DNA of 64,000 bases from the NCBI RefSeq assembly GCF_028473645.1, contig NZ_CP097269.1:1816001-1880000 (forward strand). The letters run 5' to 3'. The notes under the pieces were generated by a model that was given only the letters and a program-made list of their open reading frames with translations, searched no databases and was not told where the DNA came from. The translations under genes were made by a program, and so were the position numbers. Positions 45,244 to 55,334 of this stretch are shown one piece after another. The stretch is from Acidovorax sp. GBBC 1281. Lineage in GTDB: Bacteria; Pseudomonadota; Gammaproteobacteria; Burkholderiales; Burkholderiaceae_C. The stretch's first letter is position 1; each line of letters opens with the position of its first letter.

Positions 45244-47541
45244 ATGAAAAAACAATTCAATCGCTTGGGCGTGCGCAAGGCATGTGCCGTGGCCGCCATG
45301 GTTTTTGCTGCCAATGCGGCATGGGCCCTGGAGCCGTTCAAGGTGCAGGATATCCGGGTGGAGGGTTTGCAGCGCGTCGAGCCGGGCACGATCTTCGCGT
45401 CGATGCCGCTGCGGGTGGGTGACGACTACAACGACGAGAAGGGCGCTGCGGCGATCCGTGCGCTGTTCGCGCTGGGCTTGTTCAAGGATGTGCGCCTGGA
45501 GGCCAGCGGCAACGTGCTCGTGGTGGTCGTGGAAGAGCGGCCGACCATCGCCGACGTGGACTTCGCCGGTGCCCGCGAATTCGACAAGGACACGCTCAAG
45601 AAAGCCATGCGCGATGTGGGCCTGACCGAAGGCCGGCCTTTCGACAAGGCCCTGGCCGACCGCGCGGAGCAGGAGCTCAAGCGCCAGTACATCAACAAGA
45701 GCCTGTACGGCGCCGAGGTCGTGACCACGGTCACCCCCATCGAGCGCAACCGCGTCAACCTCACCTTCACCGTGACCGAAGGCGAGCCCGCGCGCATCAA
45801 GGAAATCCACCTGGTGGGCAACAAGGCCTTCAGCGAATCGACGCTCAAAGGGCTGTTCGACCAGGACACGGGCGGCTGGCTCAGCTGGTACACCAAGTCG
45901 GACCGCTATTCCCGCACCAAGCTGAACGCCGACCTGGAAACCCTGCGTTCCTACTATCTGGCACGCGGCTACCTCGAGTTCCGCATCGATTCCACGCAAG
46001 TGGCGATCTCCCCGGACAAGCAGGACATCACGATCACCGTCAACGTGACCGAGGGCCAGCGCTACGTGGTCTCCGGCGTGAAGATCGAAGGCAATTACCT
46101 GGACCGCGACGACGAGTTCAAGTCGCTGATCACCATCCAGCCCGGCGAGCCCTACAACGCCGACAAGGTGGCCGAAACCACCAAGGCATTCACCGACTAC
46201 TTCGGCAATTTCGGCTTCGCGTTCGCGCGCGTCGAAGCGGTGCCCGAAGTGGACCGCGAGAACAACCGCGTGGCCCTGGTACTGCGCGCCGAGCCGGCCC
46301 GCCGTGCCTACGTGCGCCGCATCAACGTGAGCGGCAACAACCGCACGCGCGACGAAGTGATCCGCCGCGAGTTCCGCCAGTACGAAGCCTCCTGGTACGA
46401 CGGCGACAAGATCAAGCTGTCCCGTGACCGCGTGGACCGCCTGGGCTTCTTCACCGAAGTCAATGTGGAAACGCAGGAAGTGCCGGGCTCGGCCGATCAG
46501 GTGGACCTGGTGGTGAACGTGGCCGAAAAGCCCACCGGATCGCTGCAGCTGGGCGCGGGCTTCTCGAGCGCGGAAAAGGTCTCGCTGTCGTTCAGCATCA
46601 AGCAGGAGAACGTGTTCGGTTCGGGCAACTACCTCGGGGTGGACGTCAACACCAGCAAGTACCGCCGCACGCTGGTGTTCAGCACCACCAACCCGTATTT
46701 CACGCGGGACGGCATCTCGCGCACGCTCGATCTGTACTACCGCACCGACAAGCCGTACGAGGACCAGGGTGGCAACTACGAGCTGATCACCGCTGGTACC
46801 AGCGTGCGCTTCGGCATCCCCTTCAGCGAAACCGATACCGTGTTCTTCGGGGGCGGCCTCGAACAGACGCGGATCAAGCTGGGCACCAACATTCCCGCCG
46901 CGTACCTGTCGTATGCCACGACCTACGGCTCCAGCAGCACCGCGATTCCGCTCACGATCGGCTGGTCGCGCGATGACCGAGACAGCGCCTTGGCGCCCAA
47001 TTCGGGCCGCTACCAGCGCCTGAACACCGAATGGTCGGTGGCCGGCGATGCGCGCTATGTGCGTGGCAATTACCAGTTCCAGCAGTATGTGCCGCTGAAC
47101 AAGAAGTTCACCATGGCATTCAACAGCGAGTTCGGCTGGGGCAAGGGCATGAACGGCCGGCCGTTCCCGGTGTTCAAGAACTACTACTCGGGCGGCCTGG
47201 GCTCCGTGCGCGGTTTCGACCAGGGCACGCTGGGTCCTCGCGACGTGACGGGTGCGTCGCTGGGCGGACCGAAGAAGGTCACGCTCAATGCCGAGTTGAT
47301 CGCACCGTTCCCAGGTGCGGGCAACGACCGCACGCTGCGCGTGTTCACCTTCGTGGATGCGGGCAACGTGTACGGCGAAGATGAAAAGGTCACCCTCAGC
47401 GACATGCGTGTCTCTGCCGGCCTGGGCCTGAGCTGGATTTCTCCGCTCGGTCCGCTTCGCCTCGCTTTTGCGCAACCGGTGCGCAAGTTCGCCGGCGATA
47501 GAATCCAGAAACTGCAATTCCAGATCGGAACGTCTTTCTAA
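45244..47541 (+). CDS. bamA: Outer-membrane assembly factor BamA
   Basis: A 765-residue Omp85 protein, the core of the BAM complex that folds beta-barrel proteins into the outer membrane. A signal peptide (to about AANAAWA) is followed by five POTRA domains (about residues 25-425), each with motifs such as VEGLQRVEPGTIFASMPLR. The C-terminal 16-stranded barrel contains the L6 motif VRGFDQG and ends in an aromatic (QIGTSF). The stop shares bases with the next start (TAATG), coupling it to skp. Confidence 0.98.
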   Translation: MKKQFNRLGVRKACAVAAMVFAANAAWALEPFKVQDIRVEGLQRVEPGTIFASMPLRVGDDYNDEKGAAAIRALFALGLFKDVRLEASGNVLVVVVEERPTIADVDFAGAREFDKDTLKKAMRDVGLTEGRPFDKALADRAEQELKRQYINKSLYGAEVVTTVTPIERNRVNLTFTVTEGEPARIKEIHLVGNKAFSESTLKGLFDQDTGGWLSWYTKSDRYSRTKLNADLETLRSYYLARGYLEFRIDSTQVAISPDKQDITITVNVTEGQRYVVSGVKIEGNYLDRDDEFKSLITIQPGEPYNADKVAETTKAFTDYFGNFGFAFARVEAVPEVDRENNRVALVLRAEPARRAYVRRINVSGNNRTRDEVIRREFRQYEASWYDGDKIKLSRDRVDRLGFFTEVNVETQEVPGSADQVDLVVNVAEKPTGSLQLGAGFSSAEKVSLSFSIKQENVFGSGNYLGVDVNTSKYRRTLVFSTTNPYFTRDGISRTLDLYYRTDKPYEDQGGNYELITAGTSVRFGIPFSETDTVFFGGGLEQTRIKLGTNIPAAYLSYATTYGSSSTAIPLTIGWSRDDRDSALAPNSGRYQRLNTEWSVAGDARYVRGNYQFQQYVPLNKKFTMAFNSEFGWGKGMNGRPFPVFKNYYSGGLGSVRGFDQGTLGPRDVTGASLGGPKKVTLNAELIAPFPGAGNDRTLRVFTFVDAGNVYGEDEKVTLSDMRVSAGLGLSWISPLGPLRLAFAQPVRKFAGDRIQKLQFQIGTSF

Positions 47542-48068
47542 TGAAATCTCTCTCCCGCCATATTCCCCTCGTTCTCTTGCTGGGCACGCTCGGTGCAGCC
47601 GTGCCTGCACAGGCGCAGGAGTTCAAGGCCGGCTTCGTCAACACCGACCGCATCTTCCGCGAAGCCAGCACCGCCAAGGCGGCCCAGGCCAAGCTGGAGC
47701 AGGAGTTCTCCCGTCGTGAGAAGGACCTCGTGGAGCAGGGCAACAGCCTGAAGTCCGCCACCGAGAAGTTCGAGCGCGAAGCGCCCACGATGGCCGAGAG
47801 CCAGCGCACGGCCCGCCAGCGCCAGCTGGTCGACCAGGACCGCGACTTCCAGCGCAAGCGCCGCGAATTCCAGGAAGACCTGGGCGCCCGCAAGAACGAA
47901 GAGCTGGGCCAAGTGCTCGAGCGCGCCAACAAGGTCGTCAAGCAGGTCGCCGAGGCCGAGAAGTACGACGTGATCCTTCAGGAAGCCGTCTACATCAACC
48001 CCAAGCACGACATCACCGACAAAGTGATCAAGGCACTGAATGCCGCTGCTGCCACGCCCGCCAAGTGA
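47541..48068 (+). CDS. skp: Periplasmic chaperone Skp/OmpH
   Basis: A 175-residue exported chaperone that holds unfolded outer-membrane proteins. The signal peptide ends near VPAQAQE. The mature protein begins FKAGFVNTDRIFREAS, the family start, followed by long charged helices (about residues 45-125) forming the tentacles of the trimer. The ATG overlaps the bamA stop by one base, and the gene lies 27 bp before lpxD. Confidence 0.95.
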   Translation: MKSLSRHIPLVLLLGTLGAAVPAQAQEFKAGFVNTDRIFREASTAKAAQAKLEQEFSRREKDLVEQGNSLKSATEKFEREAPTMAESQRTARQRQLVDQDRDFQRKRREFQEDLGARKNEELGQVLERANKVVKQVAEAEKYDVILQEAVYINPKHDITDKVIKALNAAAATPAK

Positions 48069-48095
48069 TGGCCGTCGGCTGACGGGGCGCGCGGC

Positions 48096-49076
48096 GTGAG
48101 CCTCTCTCTGGGGCAGATCGTCGATGCGCTGGGCGGCACGCTGGAGGGGGGCGAGAGGGACGGAGAAATCCGCCGCATCGCTCCCCTGGAGTCTGCAGGT
48201 CCCGGTGACCTGGCTTTTTTAAGCCATCCGCGCTACCAGCAGCAACTGGCCGCCTCCCGGGCGGCCTGTGTCATTGTGGCGCCATCGATGCGCGAGGCCG
48301 GGCTGGCCCGGGGGGCGTGCATCGTCGCGGACGAGCCGTACGTGTATTTCGCGCGTGCCACGCAGCTGTGGAAGCGCGCGCATGCCGTGGCGGTGGCGCA
48401 GGGCATCCATCCCAGCGCGGTGGTGGACCCCGACGCCACGGTGCATCCCACGGCCGTCATCGGCCCGCTGTGCGTGGTGGAGCGCGGCGCGCACGTGGGC
48501 GCGGGCACGGTGCTCAAATCGCGGGTGACGTTAGGCGAGGACTGCCACATCGGCGAGCGCTGCATCGTGCATGCCGGCGTGGTGATCGGGGCCGACGGCT
48601 TCGGCTTTGCGCCGCAGGGCGGCGAGTGGGTCAAGATCGAACAGTTGGGGGCCGTGCACATCGGCAACGACGTCGAGATCGGCGCCAACACCTGCATCGA
48701 CCGCGGCGCACTGGAAAACACGGTCATCGAAGATGGCGTGAAGCTCGACAACCTCATCCAGATCGGCCACAACGTGCGCATCGGCCGGCATTCCGCCATG
48801 GCGGGGTGCGTGGGGGTGGCGGGCAGCGCGACCATCGGCGCGCATTGCACGGTGGGGGGCGGAGGCATCGTGCTGGGGCATCTCGAACTGGCCGACCACG
48901 TGCACGTGTCGGCGGCCACGGTGGTCACGCGATCGCTGACCCGGCCGGGTCAATACACCGGCATGTTCCCCATCGACGAAAATGCGAAGTGGGAAAAAAA
49001 CGCGGCCACGCTCAAGCAGCTTCACAGCCTGCGCGAACGGATCAAGGCCCTCGAACAAACTCGAAAAGACGGTTAG
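48096..49076 (+). CDS. lpxD: UDP-3-O-(3-hydroxyacyl)glucosamine N-acyltransferase
   Basis: A 326-residue acyltransferase, third step of lipid A synthesis. The N-terminal uridine-binding domain (about residues 1-100) is followed by left-handed beta-helix hexapeptide repeats (for example [33 protein letters not shown]). The catalytic His lies in [14 protein letters not shown]. The start is GTG at 48096; no better ATG gives the family N-terminus. It precedes fabZ by 13 bp. Confidence 0.97.
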   Translation: MSLSLGQIVDALGGTLEGGERDGEIRRIAPLESAGPGDLAFLSHPRYQQQLAASRAACVIVAPSMREAGLARGACIVADEPYVYFARATQLWKRAHAVAVAQGIHPSAVVDPDATVHPTAVIGPLCVVERGAHVGAGTVLKSRVTLGEDCHIGERCIVHAGVVIGADGFGFAPQGGEWVKIEQLGAVHIGNDVEIGANTCIDRGALENTVIEDGVKLDNLIQIGHNVRIGRHSAMAGCVGVAGSATIGAHCTVGGGGIVLGHLELADHVHVSAATVVTRSLTRPGQYTGMFPIDENAKWEKNAATLKQLHSLRERIKALEQTRKDG

Positions 49077-49089
49077 ACCGCATCTTCCA

Positions 49090-49530
49090 ATGATGGATAT
49101 CCACCAAATTCTCAAGCTCTTGCCGCACCGCTATCCGTTTCTGCTGGTGGACCGCGTGGTCGAACTCGAAAGGGGCAAGCGCATCCAGGCGCTCAAGAAC
49201 GTCACGATCAACGAGCCTTTCTTCACGGGGCATTTCCCGAGCCGGCCCGTGATGCCCGGCGTGCTCATGCTCGAGGCCCTGGCGCAGGCCGCGGGCCTGC
49301 TGTCGTTCGACATGATGGGCGAGGCGCCCGGCGACGACAAGGTGTTCTATTTCGTCGGCATCGACGGCGCGCGCTTCAAGCGCCCCGTGGAGCCGGGCGA
49401 CCAGCTCATCCTGGAAGTGGATCTGGACCGCATCAAGGGCGGCATCTACAAGTTCAAGGGCCTGGCACGCGTGGGCGACAGCGTGGCCTGCGAGGCCGAG
49501 ATCATGTGCACCATGCGCACCGTGGGCTGA
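49090..49530 (+). CDS. fabZ: 3-hydroxyacyl-[ACP] dehydratase FabZ
   Basis: A 146-residue hotdog-fold dehydratase of fatty acid synthesis, balancing fatty acid and lipid A production. The active-site His and Glu lie in [21 protein letters not shown]. The start block [17 protein letters not shown] is classical. Two adjacent ATG codons (49090 and 49093) are possible starts. It lies between lpxD and lpxA as usual. Confidence 0.98.
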   Translation: MMDIHQILKLLPHRYPFLLVDRVVELERGKRIQALKNVTINEPFFTGHFPSRPVMPGVLMLEALAQAAGLLSFDMMGEAPGDDKVFYFVGIDGARFKRPVEPGDQLILEVDLDRIKGGIYKFKGLARVGDSVACEAEIMCTMRTVG

Positions 49531-49552
49531 CGCTGCGAGGGCAGGGCGGCAC

Positions 49553-50344
49553 GTGACCAGCAGCATCCACTCCACAGCCATCGTCGACCCCGCAGCGCGG
49601 ATCGACGCCTCCGCGGCCATTGGCCCCTATGCGGTGATCGGCCCGCACGTGACGATCGGTGCGCGCACCTCGGTGGGTGCGCACTGCGTCATCGAAGGGC
49701 GCACCACGATCGGCGAAGACAACCGGATATTCCAGTTCGCCTCGCTGGGCGCCGCGCCGCAGGACAAGAAGTACGCCGGCGAGCCCACCGAGCTGCGCAT
49801 CGGCGACCGCAACACGATCCGCGAGTTCTGCACGTTCAACACCGGCACGGCGCAGGACCGGGGCGTGACCACGATCGGCAACGACAACTGGGTGATGGCC
49901 TATGTGCACATCGCCCACGACTGCGTGGTCGGCCACCACACCGTGCTGGCCAACAACGCCACGCTGGCCGGCCATGTGCACGTGGGTGACCACGCCATCA
50001 TCGGCGGCCTCACGGGCGTGCACCAGTTCACCAAGGTGGGCGCGCACGTCATGGCCGGGTTCGCCAGCCACATCTCGCAGGACGTGCCCCCCTTCATGAT
50101 GGTGGACGGCAATCCGCTGTCCGTGCGCGGGTTGAACCTTGAAGGCCTGCGCCGGCGCGGGTTCTCGGCCGACCGGCTCGCCGCGATCAAGCAGGCGCAC
50201 CGCCTGCTGTATCGCCAGGGCCTCACGCTGGACGCGGCGCGGCAGGCGATTGCCGAGTTGCCGTTGGTCCACGGCGAGGCCGCGCCCGACATCGCGCTGC
50301 TGCTGGATTTCATCGCCAACTCTTCGCGCGGCATCGCGCGCTGA
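49553..50344 (+). CDS. lpxA: UDP-N-acetylglucosamine O-acyltransferase
   Basis: A 263-residue acyltransferase, first step of lipid A synthesis, with hexapeptide beta-helix repeats ([26 protein letters not shown]). The catalytic His is in [14 protein letters not shown], and the C-terminal helical cap begins near [12 protein letters not shown]. The start is GTG at 49553, the second GTG start in this lpx run. It lies 22 bp after fabZ and 5 bp before lpxB. Confidence 0.97.
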   Translation: MTSSIHSTAIVDPAARIDASAAIGPYAVIGPHVTIGARTSVGAHCVIEGRTTIGEDNRIFQFASLGAAPQDKKYAGEPTELRIGDRNTIREFCTFNTGTAQDRGVTTIGNDNWVMAYVHIAHDCVVGHHTVLANNATLAGHVHVGDHAIIGGLTGVHQFTKVGAHVMAGFASHISQDVPPFMMVDGNPLSVRGLNLEGLRRRGFSADRLAAIKQAHRLLYRQGLTLDAARQAIAELPLVHGEAAPDIALLLDFIANSSRGIAR

Positions 50345-50349
50345 CCGCG

Positions 50350-51519
50350 ATGGCGCCCTCCCTCCAACCGGCACCGCGCATCGCGATGGTGGCAGGCGAA
50401 ACCTCCGGCGATCTGCTGGCGGGCCTACTGCTCGACGGCCTGCAGGCGCAGTGGCCGGGCGTGACCGGGCAGGGCATTGGCGGGCCGCAGATGCAGCGGC
50501 GGGGCTTCACAGCCTGGTGGCCGAGCGAGCGCCTGGCCGTGCATGGCTACAGCGTCGAGCTGCTGCGCCGGCTCTGGGGCATCGTGCAGATCCGCAAGCA
50601 ATTGCGGCGGCGGCTGCTCGCGGCCCCGCCGCAGGTCTTCGTCGGCGTGGATGCGCCCGATTTCAACCTGGGGCTCGAATCCGACCTACGTGCGGCTGGC
50701 ATCAAGACGGTGCACTTCGTGTGCCCTTCGATCTGGGCCTGGCGTGCGGAGCGCATCGACAAAATCAAGCGCAGCGCCGACCACGTGCTGTGCATCTTCC
50801 CGTTCGAGCCCGCGCTCCTGGCCCACCACGGCATTGCGGCCACTTATGTCGGCCATCCGCTGGCGAATGTGATTCCCATGCAGCCGGACCGCGAGGCGGC
50901 GCGTGCCCGGCTTGGGTTGGCCCGCGGCGACGAGGTGTTGGCCATCCTGCCAGGTAGCCGTTCGGCCGAGGTGGACTACATCGCCGCGCCGTTCCTGCGG
51001 GCGGCGGCCTTGCTGCGCCAGGCGCGCCCCGCGTTGCGCATGGTCATTCCGGCTGTGCCGGCGCTGCGTGAGCGCATCGAGCAGGTGGTGCGCGAATGCG
51101 GCATGGCCGAGGCCGTGCAGGTCGTCGAAGGCCAGTCGCACACCGTGCTGGCGGCCTGCGACTGCACGCTGATCGCCAGCGGCACGGCCACGCTGGAGGC
51201 AGCCCTGTTCAAGCGGCCCATGGTGATCGGCTACCACATGCACCCCATCAGCTGGCGCCTCATGCGGCGCAAGCAACTGCAGCCGTGGGTGGGGCTGCCC
51301 AACATCCTTTGCGGTGAGTTCGTCGTGCCCGAGCTGATCCAGGACGCCGCCACTCCGGAGGCGCTGGCCGCGGCCGTGACGCAGTGGCTCGACGCGCCCA
51401 CGCAATCCCCCGGCACGCTGGCGGCTCTGGAGCAGCGCTTCACCGCGCTGCACGAAACCCTGCGCCGCGACACCCCCCGATTGGCCGCCTATGCGATCCA
51501 GAAAATCCTTGCCGCCTGA
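50350..51519 (+). CDS. lpxB: Lipid A disaccharide synthase
   Basis: A 389-residue GT-B glycosyltransferase that joins two acylated glucosamines in lipid A synthesis. Family blocks are [49 protein letters not shown] and LILPGSR-like [14 protein letters not shown]. It overlaps rnhB by 29 bp, so the two are probably cotranslated. Confidence 0.97.
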   Translation: MAPSLQPAPRIAMVAGETSGDLLAGLLLDGLQAQWPGVTGQGIGGPQMQRRGFTAWWPSERLAVHGYSVELLRRLWGIVQIRKQLRRRLLAAPPQVFVGVDAPDFNLGLESDLRAAGIKTVHFVCPSIWAWRAERIDKIKRSADHVLCIFPFEPALLAHHGIAATYVGHPLANVIPMQPDREAARARLGLARGDEVLAILPGSRSAEVDYIAAPFLRAAALLRQARPALRMVIPAVPALRERIEQVVRECGMAEAVQVVEGQSHTVLAACDCTLIASGTATLEAALFKRPMVIGYHMHPISWRLMRRKQLQPWVGLPNILCGEFVVPELIQDAATPEALAAAVTQWLDAPTQSPGTLAALEQRFTALHETLRRDTPRLAAYAIQKILAA

Positions 51520-52213
51520 GCAGGCGGCCCTGCCGTGGCACCCCCCGGGCCTGGTGGCCGGGGTGGACGAAGCCGGGCGCGGTCCGCTGGCCGGCCCGGT
51601 GGTGGCTGCCGCCGTGATCCTCGACGATCAGAATCCGATCGCCGGGTTGGCCGATTCCAAGACATTGACCGCCGCGCGCCGCGAAGCGCTGTACGACGAG
51701 ATCCGCGCCAAGGCCCTGTGCTGCGCGGTGGCCGAGGCCAGCGTGGAAGAGATCGACACCATCAACATCCTGCAGGCGACCATGCTGGCCATGCAGCGCG
51801 CGGTACAGGGGCTGCGCCTGAAGCCCGTGCGCGTGCTGGTGGACGGCAACCGGCTGCCCGTGCTGGAAGTGCCCGCGGACGCCATCGTCAAGGGCGATGC
51901 GCTGGTGCAGGCCATTTCTGCGGCGTCGATCCTGGCCAAGGTCACGCGCGACCGCTGGTGCGCGCAATTGCACCTGGAATATCCCCAATATGGCTTTGCC
52001 GGCCACAAGGGATATGGGACGGCCGAGCACATGGCGGCGCTGCAGCAGCATGGCGCTTGCCCACACCACCGCCGCTCGTTTTCACCCGTGGCTGCGGCCC
52101 TCGTCCAGGGCCACGCGGCGGTGCTCCCGCTGCCTTCGGTGCCTACCGTGAATGGAGGGCACGCGTTGCCGGCGCCGCAGGGCCTGGTGCAGGTGGAATG
52201 GCAGCCGGCATGA
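51491..52213 (+). CDS. rnhB: Ribonuclease HII
   Basis: A 240-residue RNase H2 enzyme that removes ribonucleotides from DNA. The catalytic acids lie in [19 protein letters not shown] (DE) and in [33 protein letters not shown]. The C-terminal 35 residues are longer than in E. coli RNase HII. It starts inside the 3' end of lpxB and overlaps the trmH start by 4 bp (ATGA). Confidence 0.97.
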   Translation: MRSRKSLPPEQAALPWHPPGLVAGVDEAGRGPLAGPVVAAAVILDDQNPIAGLADSKTLTAARREALYDEIRAKALCCAVAEASVEEIDTINILQATMLAMQRAVQGLRLKPVRVLVDGNRLPVLEVPADAIVKGDALVQAISAASILAKVTRDRWCAQLHLEYPQYGFAGHKGYGTAEHMAALQQHGACPHHRRSFSPVAAALVQGHAAVLPLPSVPTVNGGHALPAPQGLVQVEWQPA

Positions 52214-52998
52214 CCTCGGACAACGTCACCTTCGTTCAGTCGCGCGACAACGCGTTCGTCAAGGACCTGCGGCGCCTGGCGCAGGACAGCAGCGCCTACC
52301 GCAAGCAGGGCCGTGTGTGGCTGGAAGGCGACCACCTGTGCCGTGCGGCGCTGGCCCGGGGGCTGCAGCCTGCGGTGGCCGTGTATGCGGAGTCTTTTTG
52401 GCCTGCAGCGCAAGAAAACTACCGGCATGCTGCTATTAAAAACATAGTGATTGCCGATCCCCTCTGGGCGGACGTCAGCGGCCTCGAATCGCCGGCACGC
52501 ATGGGCTTCGTGCTGGAGATGCCGGCAGCCGCGGCGTTGGTGCCGGGCGTGTCCACCGTGGTGCTCGACCGCTTGCAGGACGCCGGCAACGTGGGGTCCA
52601 TCTTGCGCAGTGCATCGGCATTCGGTTTCGGACAGATCGCGGCCATCAAGGGCACGGCGGCGCTGTGGAGCGCCAAGGTGCTGCGGGCCGGCATGGGGGC
52701 CCATTTCGGCCTGCGGCTGGTGGAGGGGCTCGATGCGACGGACATCGATGCGCTCGGTCTACCCCTGCTGGCGACCAGTTCGCACGGCGGGGAGTTCCTG
52801 CACCGGGCGCAACTGCCCTGGCCTTGCGGCTGGGTCATGGGGCATGAAGGGCAGGGCGTGTCACCGGCGCTGCAGGAGCGCGCGAGCCGCCTGATCCGCA
52901 TTGCCCAGCCGGGCGGGGAGGAATCGTTGAATGTGGGTGCGGCCGCCGCGATCTGCCTGCATGCGAGCGCTGCGGCGGCGGAGACGGGGCGCACCTGA
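52210..52998 (+). CDS. TrmH/SpoU-family RNA 2'-O-methyltransferase
   Basis: A 262-residue SPOUT methyltransferase that methylates ribose 2'-OH in rRNA or tRNA. The N-terminal substrate-binding domain is about residues 1-95. The knotted catalytic domain has [37 protein letters not shown] and [18 protein letters not shown]. The exact RNA target is not evident. A dispersed 17-nt palindrome at 52432-52448 encodes residues about 75-80 of the N-terminal domain. The ATG overlaps the rnhB stop. Confidence 0.92.
   Translation: MTSDNVTFVQSRDNAFVKDLRRLAQDSSAYRKQGRVWLEGDHLCRAALARGLQPAVAVYAESFWPAAQENYRHAAIKNIVIADPLWADVSGLESPARMGFVLEMPAAAALVPGVSTVVLDRLQDAGNVGSILRSASAFGFGQIAAIKGTAALWSAKVLRAGMGAHFGLRLVEGLDATDIDALGLPLLATSSHGGEFLHRAQLPWPCGWVMGHEGQGVSPALQERASRLIRIAQPGGEESLNVGAAAAICLHASAAAAETGRT
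52432..52448. repeat. Dispersed 17-nt palindrome within the trmH-type coding sequence
   Basis: GCTATTAAAAACATAGT (GCTAT/ATAG with one mismatch at the end) lies in frame inside the gene and encodes AAIKNIV. Its AT content contrasts with the GC-rich surroundings, which suggests that the repeat was inserted into the gene without breaking it. Confidence 0.55.
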
Positions 52999-53138
52999 CG
53001 GCCTGGCCCGCAGGCTTTCAGCGATGCGGGCAGACCTTGGTCAGAGCGGTCAGAGAGGGCGGTGAGCGCCTCGCAGCGACGCCCCCCCCCGCGGGTTGCG
53101 GTACGGCCGCCCTGAGGAAGGGCGGCCCACCAAGAGCG

Positions 53139-53624
53139 TCAGGCCATCGCTTCTTCATCCGCCATCAGCTCTTCCTTTCGGGCTTCGAGCGCTTCGCGCA
53201 TGGCCACGAGGTCGAGCTTGCGGGCGGCACGCGCCTTGGGAAAGATCTCGTTGCGCTCTTCCTTCACGTGGTGGTCGATGTACTCGCCCAACACGGTCAC
53301 CTTGGCATCGAACATTTCATCGGCGGCGCTGGCCGCCTCGATCTGCGCGATCAGGTCCTTGGCGCTGGCGTGCTCCACTTCGGCTTCGGCGAGGAGGTCG
53401 GTGTCCTTGATGGCATCGCGCAGGGCGGGATAGAAGATCTCTTCTTCGATCTGCGCATGCACGGCCAACTCGCGGCAGATCTGGCGCGCCAGTTCGAACC
53501 GCTGGGTGGCGGCCGCCTTGGAGCGGGACTCCATCAGCGATTCGTATTCCTTGAACATTTTCTTGACGGCGCGATGGTCCGCATCGAGCAGGGAGCAGGC
53601 GTCTCGGGGTGCACGGGTGGTCAT
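53139..53624 (-). CDS. Hemerythrin-like domain protein
   Basis: A 161-residue cytoplasmic protein of the hemerythrin HHE family, which binds a di-iron centre for oxygen, nitric oxide or iron sensing. The iron-ligand pattern is visible: LLDADHRAVKKMFKEYE, HAQIEEEIFYPALRDAI, EVEHASAKDLIAQIE and YIDHHVKEERNEIFPKA. The ATG at 53624 is chosen; an in-frame start 174 bp upstream would add a low-complexity leader. It stands alone between trmH and the tRNA-Thr attachment site. Confidence 0.92.
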   Translation of the reverse strand: MTTRAPRDACSLLDADHRAVKKMFKEYESLMESRSKAAATQRFELARQICRELAVHAQIEEEIFYPALRDAIKDTDLLAEAEVEHASAKDLIAQIEAASAADEMFDAKVTVLGEYIDHHVKEERNEIFPKARAARKLDLVAMREALEARKEELMADEEAMA

Positions 53625-53873
53625 GGGATTTCCTTGTCGATGGTGTGTGTGGGGAAGGCCATGCTGCACGGGTGGTCTACCCCCTGCCGTAGGACGCCAA
53701 GCCACGGCCGTGCGCGGGTTGGCCTTCGGCCGACACGCCGCTGGGGCAGGGCCACGGGGCCCATCGATCATTGGATTGGCTGCGGATGGTGCTGGCAACG
53801 CGCGTTGGTCGCCGCCGTTCAGCCGCTCGATGCAGGGCTGCTGTGCAGCGCCGGCACATGCAATAAAGGCTCC

Positions 53874-53910
53874 AAAAGAAAAACCCCTGACTCTTGCGAA
53901 TCAGGGGTTT
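53874..53910 (-). terminator. Intrinsic terminator of the original tRNA-Thr gene
   Basis: On the minus strand AAACCCCTGA and TCAGGGGTTT form a 10-bp stem with a 10-nt loop, followed by T-rich sequence (TTCTTTT). It lies 5 bp past the tRNA-Thr CCA end, so this side is the original chromosomal 3' flank of that tRNA. Confidence 0.88.
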
Positions 53911-53915
53911 CCATT

Positions 53916-53962
53916 TGGTGCCGGAGAGATGAATCGAACACCCGACCTTCTCATTACGAATG
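53916..53962 (-). pseudogene. 3' fragment of tRNA-Thr(CGT): attachment site of the right element
   Basis: These 47 nt read, on the minus strand, from the anticodon loop (TTCGTAA, anticodon CGT) through the T arm (GTCGGGTGTTCGATTC) and acceptor strand (CTCCGGC) to the encoded CCA. The 5' half of the tRNA is absent; the sequence changes at 53963. This is the usual result of integration into a tRNA 3' half: a fragment at one end and an intact tRNA, reconstituted with element DNA, at the other, here beyond the right edge. Confidence 0.88.
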
Positions 53963-54053
53963 GAAAGGTGTGGCCTTATTTTGCTGGTGATTTTTGTATA
54001 TGATGCCTTTATTGGCACATTTCTGGCACAGTCAGCAGCGAGTGGCGTTTTCA

Positions 54054-55190
54054 ATGGCAGCAATCAACAAGCGTGGCCCGTACCAGTGGCGTGCGCAGAT
54101 CCGTAGGCATGGCTTTCCCCCTCTGAGCAAGACCTTCACCACCAAGGCCGAAGCCGAGGCCTGGGCGAAGATGAACGAGTCGGAAATGGCGCGTGGCGTC
54201 TGGGTCAGCAGGGGCGAGGCCGAGGCCACGACCCTTCACGAAGCGCTGGAGCGCTACGAGGAAGAGGTGACGCCAGGAAAGAAGAGCGCGGCCGGCGAGA
54301 AGTCGTTCTTGCGCATCTGGCGGGCCACCACGATGGCCAAGCGGCCGCTGGCGTCGATCCGCAGTGCGGACGTGGCTAAGCTGCGCGATGTGTGGCTGAA
54401 GGAGTACCAGCCGGCCACGGTGCTCCGGCGCCTCGCTGTGTTGTCCCACGTCTTCACCATCGCGCGCAAGGAATGGGGCATGGAGAGCTTGTCCAATCCG
54501 GTGGAACTGGTGCGAAAGCCACAGCCGGACAATGCCCGGACCCGCCGCATCGCCGTCGAAGTGCCGAAGGCTGACAGTCATCTGCCGATTGAAGAGCCGG
54601 CGCAGCGCAACGCCAGCGAAGGGGAACTGGAGCGCATCGTTGCGGCGAGCGGTTCGGTGTTGCTGCCTGCGGTCATCACGCTGGCCGTTGAAACGGCTAT
54701 GCGACGCAGTGAGATCGTGGGGTTGCGATGGGAGCACATTGATCTAGATCGTCGGGTGGCACATCTGCCAGCAACCAAGAATGGCAGTTCACGCGACGTG
54801 CCGTTGTCTTCCCGTGCAATCCAAGTTCTCGCCGCTTTGAAAGACGACCAGATCGACGCCAAGGAAGACGGGGAAGAGCCGGGCGAATCAGGCTCCGACG
54901 ACGGGGCAGTGTTCGGTATCCGCAGCGATGCCGTTACAAGGGCCTTTGAACGCGCTGCAGCGCGTGCACGCAAGGGCTACCTGCAGGAGTGCAAGGAAAA
55001 GCGCCAGAAGCCCGATGCGCGGTACCTCACCGATCTGCGCTTCCATGACCTGCGACACGAGGCCACTTCGCGCCTGGCTGAGATTTTTCCGCTGCATGAA
55101 CTCACCAAGATCACAGGGCACAAGGATCCGCGTATGTTGATGCGGTACTACCACCCGCGCGCCGAGGATCTGGCGAAACGGCTGGCGTGA
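54054..55190 (+). CDS. Tyrosine site-specific integrase of the tRNA-Thr element
   Basis: A 378-residue tyrosine recombinase. An N-terminal AP2/arm-binding part (INKRGPYQWRAQIRRHGFPPLSKTF) precedes a SAM-like core-binding domain and the catalytic domain. Catalytic motifs are ETAMRRSEIVGLRWEHI (first Arg), FHDLRHEATSRL (His and Arg), ITGHKDPRMLMRYYH (His and nucleophile Tyr). It lies 91 bp from the tRNA-Thr fragment that is its attachment core. The ATG at 54054 fits the domain start; an in-frame start at 53994 lies in the leader. Confidence 0.93.
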   Translation: MAAINKRGPYQWRAQIRRHGFPPLSKTFTTKAEAEAWAKMNESEMARGVWVSRGEAEATTLHEALERYEEEVTPGKKSAAGEKSFLRIWRATTMAKRPLASIRSADVAKLRDVWLKEYQPATVLRRLAVLSHVFTIARKEWGMESLSNPVELVRKPQPDNARTRRIAVEVPKADSHLPIEEPAQRNASEGELERIVAASGSVLLPAVITLAVETAMRRSEIVGLRWEHIDLDRRVAHLPATKNGSSRDVPLSSRAIQVLAALKDDQIDAKEDGEEPGESGSDDGAVFGIRSDAVTRAFERAAARARKGYLQECKEKRQKPDARYLTDLRFHDLRHEATSRLAEIFPLHELTKITGHKDPRMLMRYYHPRAEDLAKRLA

Positions 55191-55284
55191 AAACATTCGG
55201 ATTGCCGCCTGGCCGCTTATGCCGACTCAAAAATAGGAATCTGTAGGGGTTTCTGCGTAAATTCCACGCAGCCGTGAAAAGATT

Positions 55285-55328
55285 AAGCGCAGCGCTGCGC
55301 AGGTTTTACGCAGCGCTGCGCTTATGAT
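55285..55328 (+). promoter_or_regulatory. Double palindrome and -10 region in front of the HTH-methylase-nuclease module
   Basis: A 15-bp arm AAGCGCAGCGCTGCG (55285-55299) is repeated in inverted form at 55309-55323 with a 9-bp spacer. Each arm is itself largely self-complementary (GCGCAGCGCTGCGC at 55287-55300; CGCAGCGCTGCG at 55309-55320). A -10-like TATGAT (55323-55328) touches the second arm and lies only 6 nt before the ATG at 55335. Inference: paired operator sites for the first gene's product, which would block its own promoter. Confidence 0.6.
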
Positions 55329-55334
55329 GCGCAG

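Larger units (their letters stand above)
53625..54053. other. Intergenic region holding the left boundary of the right element
   Basis: This 429-bp stretch holds the hemerythrin gene upstream region, a terminator (53874-53910), the tRNA-Thr 3' fragment (53916-53962) and a 91-bp AT-richer leader of the integrase gene. No further gene is supported. The base composition drops abruptly at about 53963, consistent with an element boundary. Confidence 0.7.

Noticed and set aside
53080..53093. Run of about nine C residues
   Set aside because: A homopolymer in a short intergenic gap; possible sequencing-prone site but no feature.
54000..54053. Earlier in-frame start for the right integrase at 53994
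   Set aside because: It would add 20 residues in the AT-rich leader next to the att site; the ATG at 54054 starts directly at the conserved domain.
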